From the NCBI GenBank assembly GCA_000170815.1, contig ABCO01000001.1, forward strand, positions 372,001-436,000: a stretch of 64,000 nucleotides of DNA, read 5' to 3'. This DNA is from an unidentified eubacterium SCB49 (GTDB lineage Bacteria > Bacteroidota > Bacteroidia > Flavobacteriales > Flavobacteriaceae). The position numbers were made by a program, and so were the translations under genes. Position 1 is the stretch's first letter; each line of letters starts with the position of its first letter. The notes under the pieces are model-generated. The model made no database searches, was not told the DNA's origin, and saw nothing but the letters and a program-made list of their open reading frames with translations. Below are positions 8,388 to 17,499 of the stretch, piece after piece.

Positions 8388-8482
8388 CAAAGAAACTAAC
8401 GGAATCCCTCAATTGAGTTACCCTAATGTTATGCTTGGTTTAGGGTTAAGTAACGATACTGTTACCTTAATGTTAATTGCTT
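8388..8482 (-). promoter_or_regulatory. Pho-type promoter of the lipoprotein/TonB receptor operon, six 11-bp units (site C)
   Basis: + strand: CAAAGAAA (8388-8395), 21 nt, GTTACCCTAAT|GTTATGCTTGG|TTTAGGGTTAA|GTAACGATACT|GTTACCTTAAT|GTTAATTGCTT (8417-8482). Confidence 0.6.
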
Positions 8483-8549
8483 CAGAAATTGTAATCGTTT
8501 ATAAATTGTGCGTAAATGAGTATCTTGCCCTTAGATTAAAACAACTACA

Positions 8550-9893
8550 ATGATGCAATGGGATAAGCTCCTTTCTTTAAGAAAACACGGAGTTACAAGT
8601 AAACGATTACGTATAGAAGAAAATGAAACTCGTCTAGGGTTTGAGGTTGATTATGACCGCGTTATTTTTTCTTCTGCTTTTAGAAGTTTACAAGACAAAA
8701 CACAAGTAATACCTTTATCTAAGACCTCTTTTGTGCATACAAGGCTTACACACAGTCTTGAGGTTTCTGTGGTAGGTAGGTCTTTAGGCCGTACTGTAGG
8801 GAAAGCTATTTTAGACAAACACCCTTCTTTGCATAAAGTGCATGGCTATACTTTTAATGATTTTGGGGCTATTGTAGCAGCTGCAGCTTTAGCTCACGAT
8901 ATTGGAAACCCTCCTTTTGGCCATAGTGGTGAAAAAGCAATTGGCGATTATTTTTTACACGGAAATGGGAAACGTTTTAAAAATGATTTAACAGACAAAG
9001 AGTATCAAGACCTTGTTGCTTTTGAAGGAAATGCAAACGGTTTTAAAATTTTAACAGAGAGTAAAAATGGGGTAGAAGGTGGTCTTCGCCTAACGTATGC
9101 AACACTTGGAGCTTTTACAAAATACCCAAAAGAGTCGTTGCCTTTAAAACCAACGTCACATATTGCTGATAAAAAGTATGGAGTCTTTCAGTGTGATACT
9201 ACATTTTTTACCGAAGTAGCAGAAGAATTAGGATTGACAGAAAGAGGAGCGGCAGGAGATTTAAGTTATCATCGTCATCCACTTGCTTTTCTCGTAGAAG
9301 CAGCAGATGATATTTGTTATACCATTATAGATTTTGAAGATGGAATTAATCTAGGGCTGATAGAAGAGGAGTTTGCCTTAGAATATCTAATTGCACTAGT
9401 TAAAAACACCATAGATACTAAAAAATATCACGGCTTAACAAATGTTTCAGATAGATTAGCTTATTTGCGTTCTCTTGCAATTGGAGTGTTAATACAAGAG
9501 GCTGCTCAAATATTTATTGAGAATGAAAAAGCAATATTAGAAGGTACGTTTGAAAAACCTTTATTAGATAAAAGTTCTTATAAAGCACAGATAGATGATA
9601 TTATTAAAATTTCGGTAGAGAAGGTATATAAGAGTACTGAGGTGATTGAAAAAGAAATAGCAGGTTATAATATTTTAGAGGTGTTGCTTGATACTTTTAC
9701 TATTGCCTTAGAGAACTATCACGATAATAAAGAATTAAGACATTATGATGAACTCATCTTGGCTCAGTTTGATGACTCTATAAAAGAACCTCAAACAGTA
9801 TATCAATATCTAATGGCTTGTTGTGCCTATGTGTCTGGTTTAACTGATGGGAATGCGCTACAGATATTTCAAAAAATAAAAGGAAATCTCTAA
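8550..9893 (+). CDS. dgt: Deoxyguanosinetriphosphate triphosphohydrolase (HD domain)
   Basis: RLRIEENETRLGFEVDYDRVIFSSAFRSLQDKTQV, HTRLTHSLEVSVVGRSLG, AHDIGNPPFGHSGE. Confidence 0.95.
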   Translation: MMQWDKLLSLRKHGVTSKRLRIEENETRLGFEVDYDRVIFSSAFRSLQDKTQVIPLSKTSFVHTRLTHSLEVSVVGRSLGRTVGKAILDKHPSLHKVHGYTFNDFGAIVAAAALAHDIGNPPFGHSGEKAIGDYFLHGNGKRFKNDLTDKEYQDLVAFEGNANGFKILTESKNGVEGGLRLTYATLGAFTKYPKESLPLKPTSHIADKKYGVFQCDTTFFTEVAEELGLTERGAAGDLSYHRHPLAFLVEAADDICYTIIDFEDGINLGLIEEEFALEYLIALVKNTIDTKKYHGLTNVSDRLAYLRSLAIGVLIQEAAQIFIENEKAILEGTFEKPLLDKSSYKAQIDDIIKISVEKVYKSTEVIEKEIAGYNILEVLLDTFTIALENYHDNKELRHYDELILAQFDDSIKEPQTVYQYLMACCAYVSGLTDGNALQIFQKIKGNL

Positions 9894-9974
9894 AAAAAGG
9901 CCGTAATCGTTGTATAATTAGCAATTTATGGTTATAATTAAGTGAATTACCCTTTTTTGTATATTGAATATAAA

Positions 9975-12674
9975 ATGAAATTTTTTAAAAAAATGAAAAA
10001 AATATTACTCCCATTATTTCTTCTTGTCACGATTGTTAGCTTTGGGCAAGATTATACGCAAACCATCACAGAATACTTGTCTAAAAACGTAAAACAGTTA
10101 GACTTAAAAGCAGCAGATGTTAGTGGTTTTAAAATAAGCTCTCAAGCGGTTTCAAAAAGTATGAATGTTACAAATGTATATGTGCTTCAAACTGTAAACG
10201 GTATTGAGATACATAATACAGCAACGCCTATAGCCATACGAGGTAATAAAGTGATGAATGCTTCGGTGTCTTTTGTAAAAGACGTTAACCAAAAAGTAAA
10301 TACTAGCTCACCAGGAATCTCACCTCAAGATGCAATTGCAGTCTTAGCTCAGGAGTTTGATTTAGGTGCAATGGGGGCTATTGAGCAAATTGATAACCCA
10401 GACAGAAATTCGTATATATTTTCTAAAGGAGATATTTCTGCAAGTGTTATTCCTGTAAGACTAGTATATCAAAATAATGATAACGAATTAAGACTTGCTT
10501 GGGATATAAGTATTGATATTATATCAGGTAAGCATTATTATAGTGCAAGAGTAGATGCTGTTACAGGTCGTGTGTTACATATAGAAGATTGGGTGATTAG
10601 TTGTTCTTTTGATAGTGCTCCTCACAACCATCAGGCACACGGAGAAAGTGTTCTTTTTTCTAAAAATAAAAATAAAACATCAAATTCTACAAATGCAATT
10701 TTAGGTAGTGGTGCGGCATATAATGTATTCCCATTTCCGTCAGAAAATCCAGATGAAACAGAAGCGCAATTAGTAATGTCTCCAGAGCATGATGTGGCAT
10801 CGCCATATGGTTGGCACGATATTAATGGAGTAGAAGGGCCAGAATATACTATCACTCGTGGTAATAATGTGCATGCTTATGAAGACTTAGATGGTAATAA
10901 TAATACAACAGGAGAATCACCAGATGGTGGTGCTTCTTTACAGTTTGATTTACCGTACAATTTGCCTCAAGCTCCAGGGAATTTTACTGATGCAGCAACA
11001 ATAAATCTGTTTTATTGGAATAATATTTTACACGATGTTTTGTATCAATATGAATTTAATGAAGAGAATGGGAACTTTCAACAAAATAACTATGGTAATG
11101 GTGGTTCTGGAGGAGATTATGTGCTTGCACAATCTCAAGATTCTGATGGTTTAAACAATGCAAACTTTGCAACACCACAAGATGGAATAAGTGGAAGAAT
11201 GCAAATGTATGTTTGGTCTGCTCCAGGTGAAATTTTATATGAGCTTTTAACAATTAACGGAGGCCCACTTGCTGGTGGTTATTTAGGGTTTGACTCAAAC
11301 TTTACAGGTACTTCTACTGCTTTACCTACAGATGTGCCTATTACTGCAGATCTAGCACTTGCTTTAGATGATAATTCTGGAACTTCAACAGATGAAAATG
11401 ATGCTTGTGATCCAATAACGAATGCAGCAGAACTAAATGGGAAAATAGCTGTAATACGTAGAGGAGAATGTGATTTTGTTTTTAAAGTAGCTGCAGCAGA
11501 GGCCGCAGGAGCAGTTGCTGTAATTATTGTGAATAATGTATTGACAGATCCAATTCCGCAAGGAGGCGAAGCGGTAGATATTGGTATTCCTTCAGTGATG
11601 ATATATAGCGAACAAGGAGAATTGATCATAGCAGCACTTGAAAATGGTGATACAATCAACGGTTCATTGTTTAATGATGGTAGTGGTGTAGATGATAATC
11701 AAAGAGACGGATCTTTAGATGCTGAAATTATATCACACGAATATGGACATGGTTTATCTATCAGACTTACTGGTGGACCTGCTAATTCTGGCTGTTTAGT
11801 TCCTTGTACTCAGGTAGAAAATAATCAATGTGTTGCGGGTACTTATACAGAACAAATGGGTGAAGGATGGAGTGATTGGTTAGGTTTAATTATGACTATG
11901 GAAACAGGAGATACTGCAGCTGACCCAAGAGGGATTGGAACTTATTCAAGTGGTCAAGGAAGTGCGGGTGCAGGGTTAAGAACGTATCCTTATACGACAG
12001 ATGTAACATTAAATCCATTTACATATGCATCTACAAATAGTGCTGCAGAAAGTGCACCTCACGGTGTAGGGTCTGTATGGGCAACAATGATATGGGATTT
12101 AACTTGGGCTTTTATAGATGAGTATGGGTATGATCCAGACACATATAATGGTACTGGTGGTAATAATATTGTTTTTCAGCTTGTATTAGATGGACTAAAA
12201 CTACAACAATGTAATCCAGGTTTTGTAAGTGGACGTGATGGTATTTTAATGGCAGACGAGCTAGCAAATGGTGGTGCAAATAGATGTCTTATTTGGGAGA
12301 CATTTGCCGCAAGAGGATTGGGTGTTGATGCAGATCAAGGAAGTAGATTAGATCGTTTTGACCAAGTAGAGAATTTTGACGTACCTGCTGGACCAGATTG
12401 TACTCTGGCAACAACAGATTTTGGAGATGCGCTAGACACAAACTTTACGGTTTTTCCAAATCCTACAAATGGAGATGTAAATATCAGAACTAAAATAAAT
12501 GTAGGGGACGTAACCGTTTCAATATATGATCTAAACGGTAGAAGAGTTTTGTCTAAAGATATTAATCTAGAGACTATTGCGACCATTAGTACTAATGGTT
12601 TGCAAGCTGGTATTTATGTTGTAAACATAGAAGGAAACAATTATACACATACAACAAAGCTTATTAAAGAATAA
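9975..12674 (+). CDS. M36-family (fungalysin-like) metallopeptidase with PA-domain insert and T9SS type A sorting domain
   Basis: HEYGHGLSIRLTGG zinc motif and GEGWSDWLGLIM; PA-like IAVIRRGECDFVFKVAAAEAAGAVAVIIVNN; C-terminal FPNPTNGDVNIRTK..GIYVVNIEGNNYTHTTKLIKE. ATG 9975 preferred over GTG 9942. Confidence 0.93.
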   Translation: MKFFKKMKKILLPLFLLVTIVSFGQDYTQTITEYLSKNVKQLDLKAADVSGFKISSQAVSKSMNVTNVYVLQTVNGIEIHNTATPIAIRGNKVMNASVSFVKDVNQKVNTSSPGISPQDAIAVLAQEFDLGAMGAIEQIDNPDRNSYIFSKGDISASVIPVRLVYQNNDNELRLAWDISIDIISGKHYYSARVDAVTGRVLHIEDWVISCSFDSAPHNHQAHGESVLFSKNKNKTSNSTNAILGSGAAYNVFPFPSENPDETEAQLVMSPEHDVASPYGWHDINGVEGPEYTITRGNNVHAYEDLDGNNNTTGESPDGGASLQFDLPYNLPQAPGNFTDAATINLFYWNNILHDVLYQYEFNEENGNFQQNNYGNGGSGGDYVLAQSQDSDGLNNANFATPQDGISGRMQMYVWSAPGEILYELLTINGGPLAGGYLGFDSNFTGTSTALPTDVPITADLALALDDNSGTSTDENDACDPITNAAELNGKIAVIRRGECDFVFKVAAAEAAGAVAVIIVNNVLTDPIPQGGEAVDIGIPSVMIYSEQGELIIAALENGDTINGSLFNDGSGVDDNQRDGSLDAEIISHEYGHGLSIRLTGGPANSGCLVPCTQVENNQCVAGTYTEQMGEGWSDWLGLIMTMETGDTAADPRGIGTYSSGQGSAGAGLRTYPYTTDVTLNPFTYASTNSAAESAPHGVGSVWATMIWDLTWAFIDEYGYDPDTYNGTGGNNIVFQLVLDGLKLQQCNPGFVSGRDGILMADELANGGANRCLIWETFAARGLGVDADQGSRLDRFDQVENFDVPAGPDCTLATTDFGDALDTNFTVFPNPTNGDVNIRTKINVGDVTVSIYDLNGRRVLSKDINLETIATISTNGLQAGIYVVNIEGNNYTHTTKLIKE

Positions 12675-12693
12675 TAAGTCTAGTAATATAATG

Positions 12694-12723
12694 TAAAGGC
12701 TTCCGTTTAGGGAGCCTTTTTTT
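12694..12723. terminator. Terminator shared by the M36 peptidase gene and dxs
   Basis: AAAGGCTtCC gttta GGgAGCCTTTTTTT. Confidence 0.8.
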
Positions 12724-14500
12724 ATGCCAATAATTTTTGAAGTCGATTACATAAGGCTGTTACAGATATCCCCGCTTGGTCGTGAAGCTGGGTTATCGTT
12801 CCGTGTTCTGGGAAATAATGGTCTATGCCCCAACATAGAATGTTGTTTTTAAACTGTTTTGAGCTAGAGAACTCTAGTATGGCAGTACCAAAGCCGCCCT
12901 GAATAACACCGTCTTCAATAGTGATAATTGTATTGTAGTGCTGAAATATGTTGTTTAATAAGTCTTTGTCTAGTGGAGAAGTAAAGCCTAAATCATAAAG
13001 ACCCACTTGAGCTTGGTCTTTTGATGAAAGTAAATTAATGGCAGATTCGGCATTATTTTTAATAGTCCCAGTGGTTATAATCGCAATTTTAGTTCCTGTT
13101 TTTATGGTAAATCCTTTGCCTATTTCTATTTTCTTAAATGGTTCTTTCCATTTTGTTATGAGACCTCTACCTCTTGGATATCTAATGGCAATAGGGTGTT
13201 TTAAGCCTAATTGTGCTGTGTATAATATGTTTCTTAATTGAATAACATCACTTGGCGAATAGATAATTAAATTAGGTAAACAACGTAAGAAGCTAATGTC
13301 AAAAATACCATGATGTGTTGCGCCATCTTCACCTACGATACCTGCTCTATCAATACAGAAAATTACAGGTAAGTTTTGTAAGCAAACATCGTGAATTACT
13401 TGGTCGTAGGCTCTTTGTAAAAAGGTAGCGTATATATTACAAAATACGTGCATCCCTTCGGCAGCCATTCCTGCGGCTAGTGTTACTGCATGTTGTTCTG
13501 CAATACCCACATCAAATGCGCGATCTGGAAAACGAGCCATCATGTACTTAAGGGAGCTCCCTGTAGGCATTGCTGGTGTAATACCAATAATGTTACTGTT
13601 TTGTTCGGCAAGTTCAACTATGGTATGCCCAAAAACATCTTGAAATTTTGGCGCTAAACCAGTTTCATTTTTAGGTGTTAATTCGCCCGTTATTGCGTCA
13701 AATTTTCCTGGTGCATGATAAGTAACCTGATGCTCTTCGGCTTGTTTAAGTCCTTTTCCTTTTTTGGTGATTATATGAAGTACTTTTGGACCCTCCAATT
13801 TTTGAAGACGGCGCATTTCAGAAATAAGGGTCTCTATATTATGACCATCAATTGGGCCAGAATAATTAAAATTAAGGGCTTCAAATATATTATCTGTTTC
13901 TGGAGCACCATCGAGTGTCACCTTTGTAAAGTATTGTTTTAAAGCACCTACGCTAGGATCAATACCTATGGCGTTGTCGTTTAAAACAATGAGCAGGTTG
14001 GTGTTTGTTACACCTGCATGATTTAAGGCTTCAAAAGCCATTCCGCTAGCGATAGAAGCATCGCCAATAACGGCAATATGTTGTCTTTTTAATCCTTTAA
14101 GTTTTGCGGCCATTGCCATTCCTAATATTGCAGAAATAGAAGTGCTACTATGCCCTGTGCCAAATGCATCATAAGGGCTTTCAGTCATTTTTGGAAAGCC
14201 AGATATACCGTTTAATCTTCTATTTGTGTCAAAAACTTCTCTACGACCTGTTAGTATTTTATGTCCGTAAGCTTGATGGCCCACATCCCAAATAAGTTTG
14301 TCTGTGGGAGTATTAAAGACATAATGTAATGCTACTGTAAGTTCTGCAACGCCTAGGCTTGCTCCAAGATGCCCTTCTTTAGTGGCAACAGCTTGTATGA
14401 TAAAATCACGTAGTTCTTGGGTAAGCTGAGGTAAGTCTTCTTGCGATAGCTTTTTTAGGTCTTCTGGAGCGTTAATGGTATGTAGTAGAAGTGTATTCAC
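12722..14500 (-). CDS. dxs: 1-deoxy-D-xylulose-5-phosphate synthase
   Basis: LIWDVGHQAYGHKILTGRR, GDASIASGMAFEALNHAG, DRAGIVGEDGATHHGIFD. Confidence 0.96.
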   Translation of the reverse strand: MNTLLLHTINAPEDLKKLSQEDLPQLTQELRDFIIQAVATKEGHLGASLGVAELTVALHYVFNTPTDKLIWDVGHQAYGHKILTGRREVFDTNRRLNGISGFPKMTESPYDAFGTGHSSTSISAILGMAMAAKLKGLKRQHIAVIGDASIASGMAFEALNHAGVTNTNLLIVLNDNAIGIDPSVGALKQYFTKVTLDGAPETDNIFEALNFNYSGPIDGHNIETLISEMRRLQKLEGPKVLHIITKKGKGLKQAEEHQVTYHAPGKFDAITGELTPKNETGLAPKFQDVFGHTIVELAEQNSNIIGITPAMPTGSSLKYMMARFPDRAFDVGIAEQHAVTLAAGMAAEGMHVFCNIYATFLQRAYDQVIHDVCLQNLPVIFCIDRAGIVGEDGATHHGIFDISFLRCLPNLIIYSPSDVIQLRNILYTAQLGLKHPIAIRYPRGRGLITKWKEPFKKIEIGKGFTIKTGTKIAIITTGTIKNNAESAINLLSSKDQAQVGLYDLGFTSPLDKDLLNNIFQHYNTIITIEDGVIQGGFGTAILEFSSSKQFKNNILCWGIDHYFPEHGTITQLHDQAGISVTALCNRLQKLLA

Positions 14501-14573
14501 AACACAAAGATACTAGTATTGAATTATGTTATAAGGCTAAGGAGTTAATTTGTAATTTTACATATCACTAATT

Positions 14574-15032
14574 TTGAAAGAAATGATAGAACCTTTTGAC
14601 GATACCTATTTTATGAAACGTGCTTTTCAAGAAGCAGAGACTGCTTATAGTCAAGGTGAAATCCCGATAGGTGCTGTTATAGTGGCTGATAATAAAATTA
14701 TAGCAAGAGCTCATAATCTTACAGAAACTTTAAATGATGTTACAGCGCACGCAGAGATGCAAGCTATTACGGCTGCGGCTAATTATCTTGGTGGAAAATA
14801 TTTAAAAGGGTGTACTTTGTATGTCACCATAGAGCCTTGCCAGATGTGTGCAGGTGCTTTGTATTGGAGTCAGATTTCAAACGTGGTTTATGGTGCGAGA
14901 GATGAACAACGTGGTTGTCTTGAGATGGGAACAAAATTGCATCCTAAAACAAAAATGACCGGTGGAGTACTGGCAGAAGAATGTGCTACATTACTAAAGC
15001 GTTTCTTTATTGAAAAAAGAAATTTAAATTAA
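14574..15032 (+). CDS. tadA: tRNA-specific adenosine deaminase / nucleoside deaminase
   Basis: HAEMQAI and PCQMCAGALYWSQISNVVYGA deaminase zinc motifs. Confidence 0.9.
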   Translation: MKEMIEPFDDTYFMKRAFQEAETAYSQGEIPIGAVIVADNKIIARAHNLTETLNDVTAHAEMQAITAAANYLGGKYLKGCTLYVTIEPCQMCAGALYWSQISNVVYGARDEQRGCLEMGTKLHPKTKMTGGVLAEECATLLKRFFIEKRNLN

Positions 15033-15037
15033 GGTAT

Positions 15038-15066
15038 AAAAAAATCCCACTCATTGAGTGGGATTG
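15038..15066. terminator. Terminator between tadA and the cold-shock gene
   Basis: AAAAAAATCCCACTCATTGAGTGGGATT. Confidence 0.8.
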
Positions 15067-15097
15067 GTAATCAAATGTAAAAAGATATATCTATAAC

Positions 15098-15289
15098 TTA
15101 GATAACACGCACTTGGCCTGCTACCATTCCTTTTCTTCCTTCTTCTTCAACATATTCTACTTTATCACCCTCATTAAGAGCTTGTCCGTTAAGACCTGTG
15201 ATGTGTACGAAGATGTCTTTTCCAGTGTCATCGTTAGTGATAAAACCGAAACCTTTTGATTCGTTAAAAAACTTTACTGTTCCTTCCAT
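15098..15289 (-). CDS. Cold-shock domain protein
   Basis: MEGTVKFFNESKGFGFITNDDTGKDIFVHITGL. Start set to 15289 (63 aa) instead of ORF start 15361. Confidence 0.95.
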   Translation of the reverse strand: MEGTVKFFNESKGFGFITNDDTGKDIFVHITGLNGQALNEGDKVEYVEEEGRKGMVAGQVRVI

Positions 15290-15317
15290 TTTGTAAAAAG
15301 TATTATTAATAATATTA

Positions 15318-15325
15318 CAAATGTA
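15318..15325 (-). promoter_or_regulatory. -7 element for the cold-shock gene
   Basis: TACATTTG on minus strand, ~29 nt upstream of ATG 15289. Confidence 0.4.
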
Positions 15326-15374
15326 CATTAAAATAAATAGGCTATGTAAATTTAATGTCAATTATTTCAATCAG

Positions 15375-15626
15375 TTACCTTTTGTTTTGCTTTTCATCTA
15401 CATGTTCTCTCATTTTGATGATGTTCTCTTTGTTAAGCATATAATCACTTACTTTTTTGTCTTTCCATCGATGATAAATAAATAAAGGCATCCATAAAAA
15501 AAACAAACTGCATACGCCTAGGCCTAAGCATAACTCTGCTGTTTTTTGATCGTCTCCAGATAAATAGAAACCAAAAAATAATAGAATGACTGCCAGAAAG
15601 AAACTGAGGTAAAGAAAGATTTTCAT
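15375..15626 (-). CDS. Small two-TM membrane protein, unknown function
   Basis: Two hydrophobic segments; tight spacing with the downstream-encoded ClC gene. Confidence 0.6.
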   Translation of the reverse strand: MKIFLYLSFFLAVILLFFGFYLSGDDQKTAELCLGLGVCSLFFLWMPLFIYHRWKDKKVSDYMLNKENIIKMREHVDEKQNKR

Positions 15627-15646
15627 GATAAGTTCTACTATTTTAT

Positions 15647-17452
15647 TTAAATTTTGTTATTAATAAGCTGCCTTCTATAGACGGTTAAAAGCTTAGATTT
15701 TGATACAAATCCGTAATATTTTCCTTCAAAAATCACGGGTAAATTCCAAGCGCCACTTGTTTCAAATTTATTCATTATCTGTTCCATAGTATCTTTTTTA
15801 TAGAAAATCATGGCAGGTGCATTTTCCAATAAGTCGCGTGCAGTTATTTTATCGTATAGTTTTTGGTCAAACATTATTTTTCTTAGGTCATTCAGTAAGA
15901 TTATGCCTAAAAATTTATTTTCGTCATCCACTACAGGGTAAATATTCCTGTTCGACTTTGCTACAGCTTCATTGAGTATTTCTTTTAGCTTCATTTCTGG
16001 TGTTACAGACACGAAGTTTTTTTCAATAATTCTGTCCAACTTCATTAATAGCAGTGTGGTTTTATCTTTATCATAGGTGATTAGATCTCCTCTTTTTGCT
16101 AATTCTTGAGTGTAAATGTTGTGTTCAAGTAGGTTTTTTGTAATTAAATATGACATGGCTACCGTGATCATTAATGGGACGAACAGTTCATAACCCCCTG
16201 TAATTTCAGCAATTAAAAATATAGCAGTTAGCGGCGCATGTATTACTCCTGCGATGAGTCCTGCCATCCCTAAGAGTGTGAAGTTTGCTTCGGAAACATG
16301 AAAACCAAGTCCAATATTGTTAATCACTTTAGCAATCACATTACCTAGTGTGCTTCCCATGACCATGGTTGGGATAATGACACCACCTACACCACCTGCG
16401 GCAAAAGTAGTAGTCATGGCAATGGTTTTAAAAATTGATATCCCTAATAATAATGCAATAACAACCCATATGTTATGTGTATAATCATCAAAAGGCGTTT
16501 TACCTATTGCTTGAAGTGAATGTTCGTCTAGTAAATTTGTGATAAAACTTAATCCCTCTCCATAAAGTGGTGGGATAAAATAGAGCATGACACCAATGGC
16601 AAGTCCACCGATGATAAGTCGTAAAAACTTTGTCTTTACTTTGTCGAATAGGGCATAAATACCAAAATATATTTTAGTAAAATACATAGAGGCAAAGCCG
16701 GTACCAACACCAAGAACGATATAAAAAAAGGTGTCTTGTAATTGAAACTTTTCTGTAACATCAAAACTGAAAAGTAACTCGTCTCCCAGAAAAAAATAGG
16801 AGGTCAATACCGAAGAAATAGAGGCTATTAATAGCGGTAGTAAAGAGGCGAAGGTGAGGTCTAGGCTAAATACTTCTATAGCAAAAATGACTGCTGCAAT
16901 AGGAGATTTAAACATAGAGGCCATAGCTCCAGCGGTTGCGCAGGCAATTAAAAGTGTTCTTGTTTTTTTATCTACACGTAATAGACTTCCTAGGTTAGAA
17001 CTTAAAGAAGATCCCGATGTTATTGCGGGCCCTAATAAACCTACAGATCCCCCAAATCCTACCGTAAGCGGAGCCATGATTAATGGGTGATAAATAAGGC
17101 GATATGATATGAGTCCCTTTTGACGTAAAAGGGAATATAGTAGGGTAGGAATAGACCGTTTTATAAAAGAGGGAATAGAGGGTTTTATTTCTCTCCAGAA
17201 AACATATTTTTTAAAAAGATAAACAAATAATAAACCTAAAACAGGAAGTATAAAATACAGATTGTAGTCTGTAAATATAATTCCTGTTTCTAGAAATGCG
17301 TGTATGCTAAATGTTAGATTTTTAAGCGTTAGCGTAATAATACCTGCTAGTAACCCAATCACAAAACTTAATAATAATACAAAGTCTTTTTGAGGTATAT
17401 TTTTATGTCTCCATGTTGAAAACTTAGAAAATATAGATTTAGACTTTGGCAT
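15647..17452 (-). CDS. ClC-family chloride channel/antiporter with CBS domain pair
   Basis: GSVGLLGPAITSGSSLSSNLG, KSPIAAVIFAIEVF, GGVGGVIIPTMVMG, C-terminal CBS-like IYPVVDDENKFLGIILLNDL. Confidence 0.93.
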   Translation of the reverse strand: MPKSKSIFSKFSTWRHKNIPQKDFVLLLSFVIGLLAGIITLTLKNLTFSIHAFLETGIIFTDYNLYFILPVLGLLFVYLFKKYVFWREIKPSIPSFIKRSIPTLLYSLLRQKGLISYRLIYHPLIMAPLTVGFGGSVGLLGPAITSGSSLSSNLGSLLRVDKKTRTLLIACATAGAMASMFKSPIAAVIFAIEVFSLDLTFASLLPLLIASISSVLTSYFFLGDELLFSFDVTEKFQLQDTFFYIVLGVGTGFASMYFTKIYFGIYALFDKVKTKFLRLIIGGLAIGVMLYFIPPLYGEGLSFITNLLDEHSLQAIGKTPFDDYTHNIWVVIALLLGISIFKTIAMTTTFAAGGVGGVIIPTMVMGSTLGNVIAKVINNIGLGFHVSEANFTLLGMAGLIAGVIHAPLTAIFLIAEITGGYELFVPLMITVAMSYLITKNLLEHNIYTQELAKRGDLITYDKDKTTLLLMKLDRIIEKNFVSVTPEMKLKEILNEAVAKSNRNIYPVVDDENKFLGIILLNDLRKIMFDQKLYDKITARDLLENAPAMIFYKKDTMEQIMNKFETSGAWNLPVIFEGKYYGFVSKSKLLTVYRRQLINNKI

Positions 17453-17499
17453 CTTATAAAGGTAGTGTTAAAAGAGATACATTGTGTAGGTGTTAATGG

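Noticed and set aside
15291-15320. Palindrome TTGTAA..TATTATTAATAATA..TTACAA before the cold-shock gene as an RNA thermometer
   Set aside because: It overlaps the predicted -7 element (TACATTTG, 15318-15325), so little of it would be transcribed; A/T-only stem is weak.
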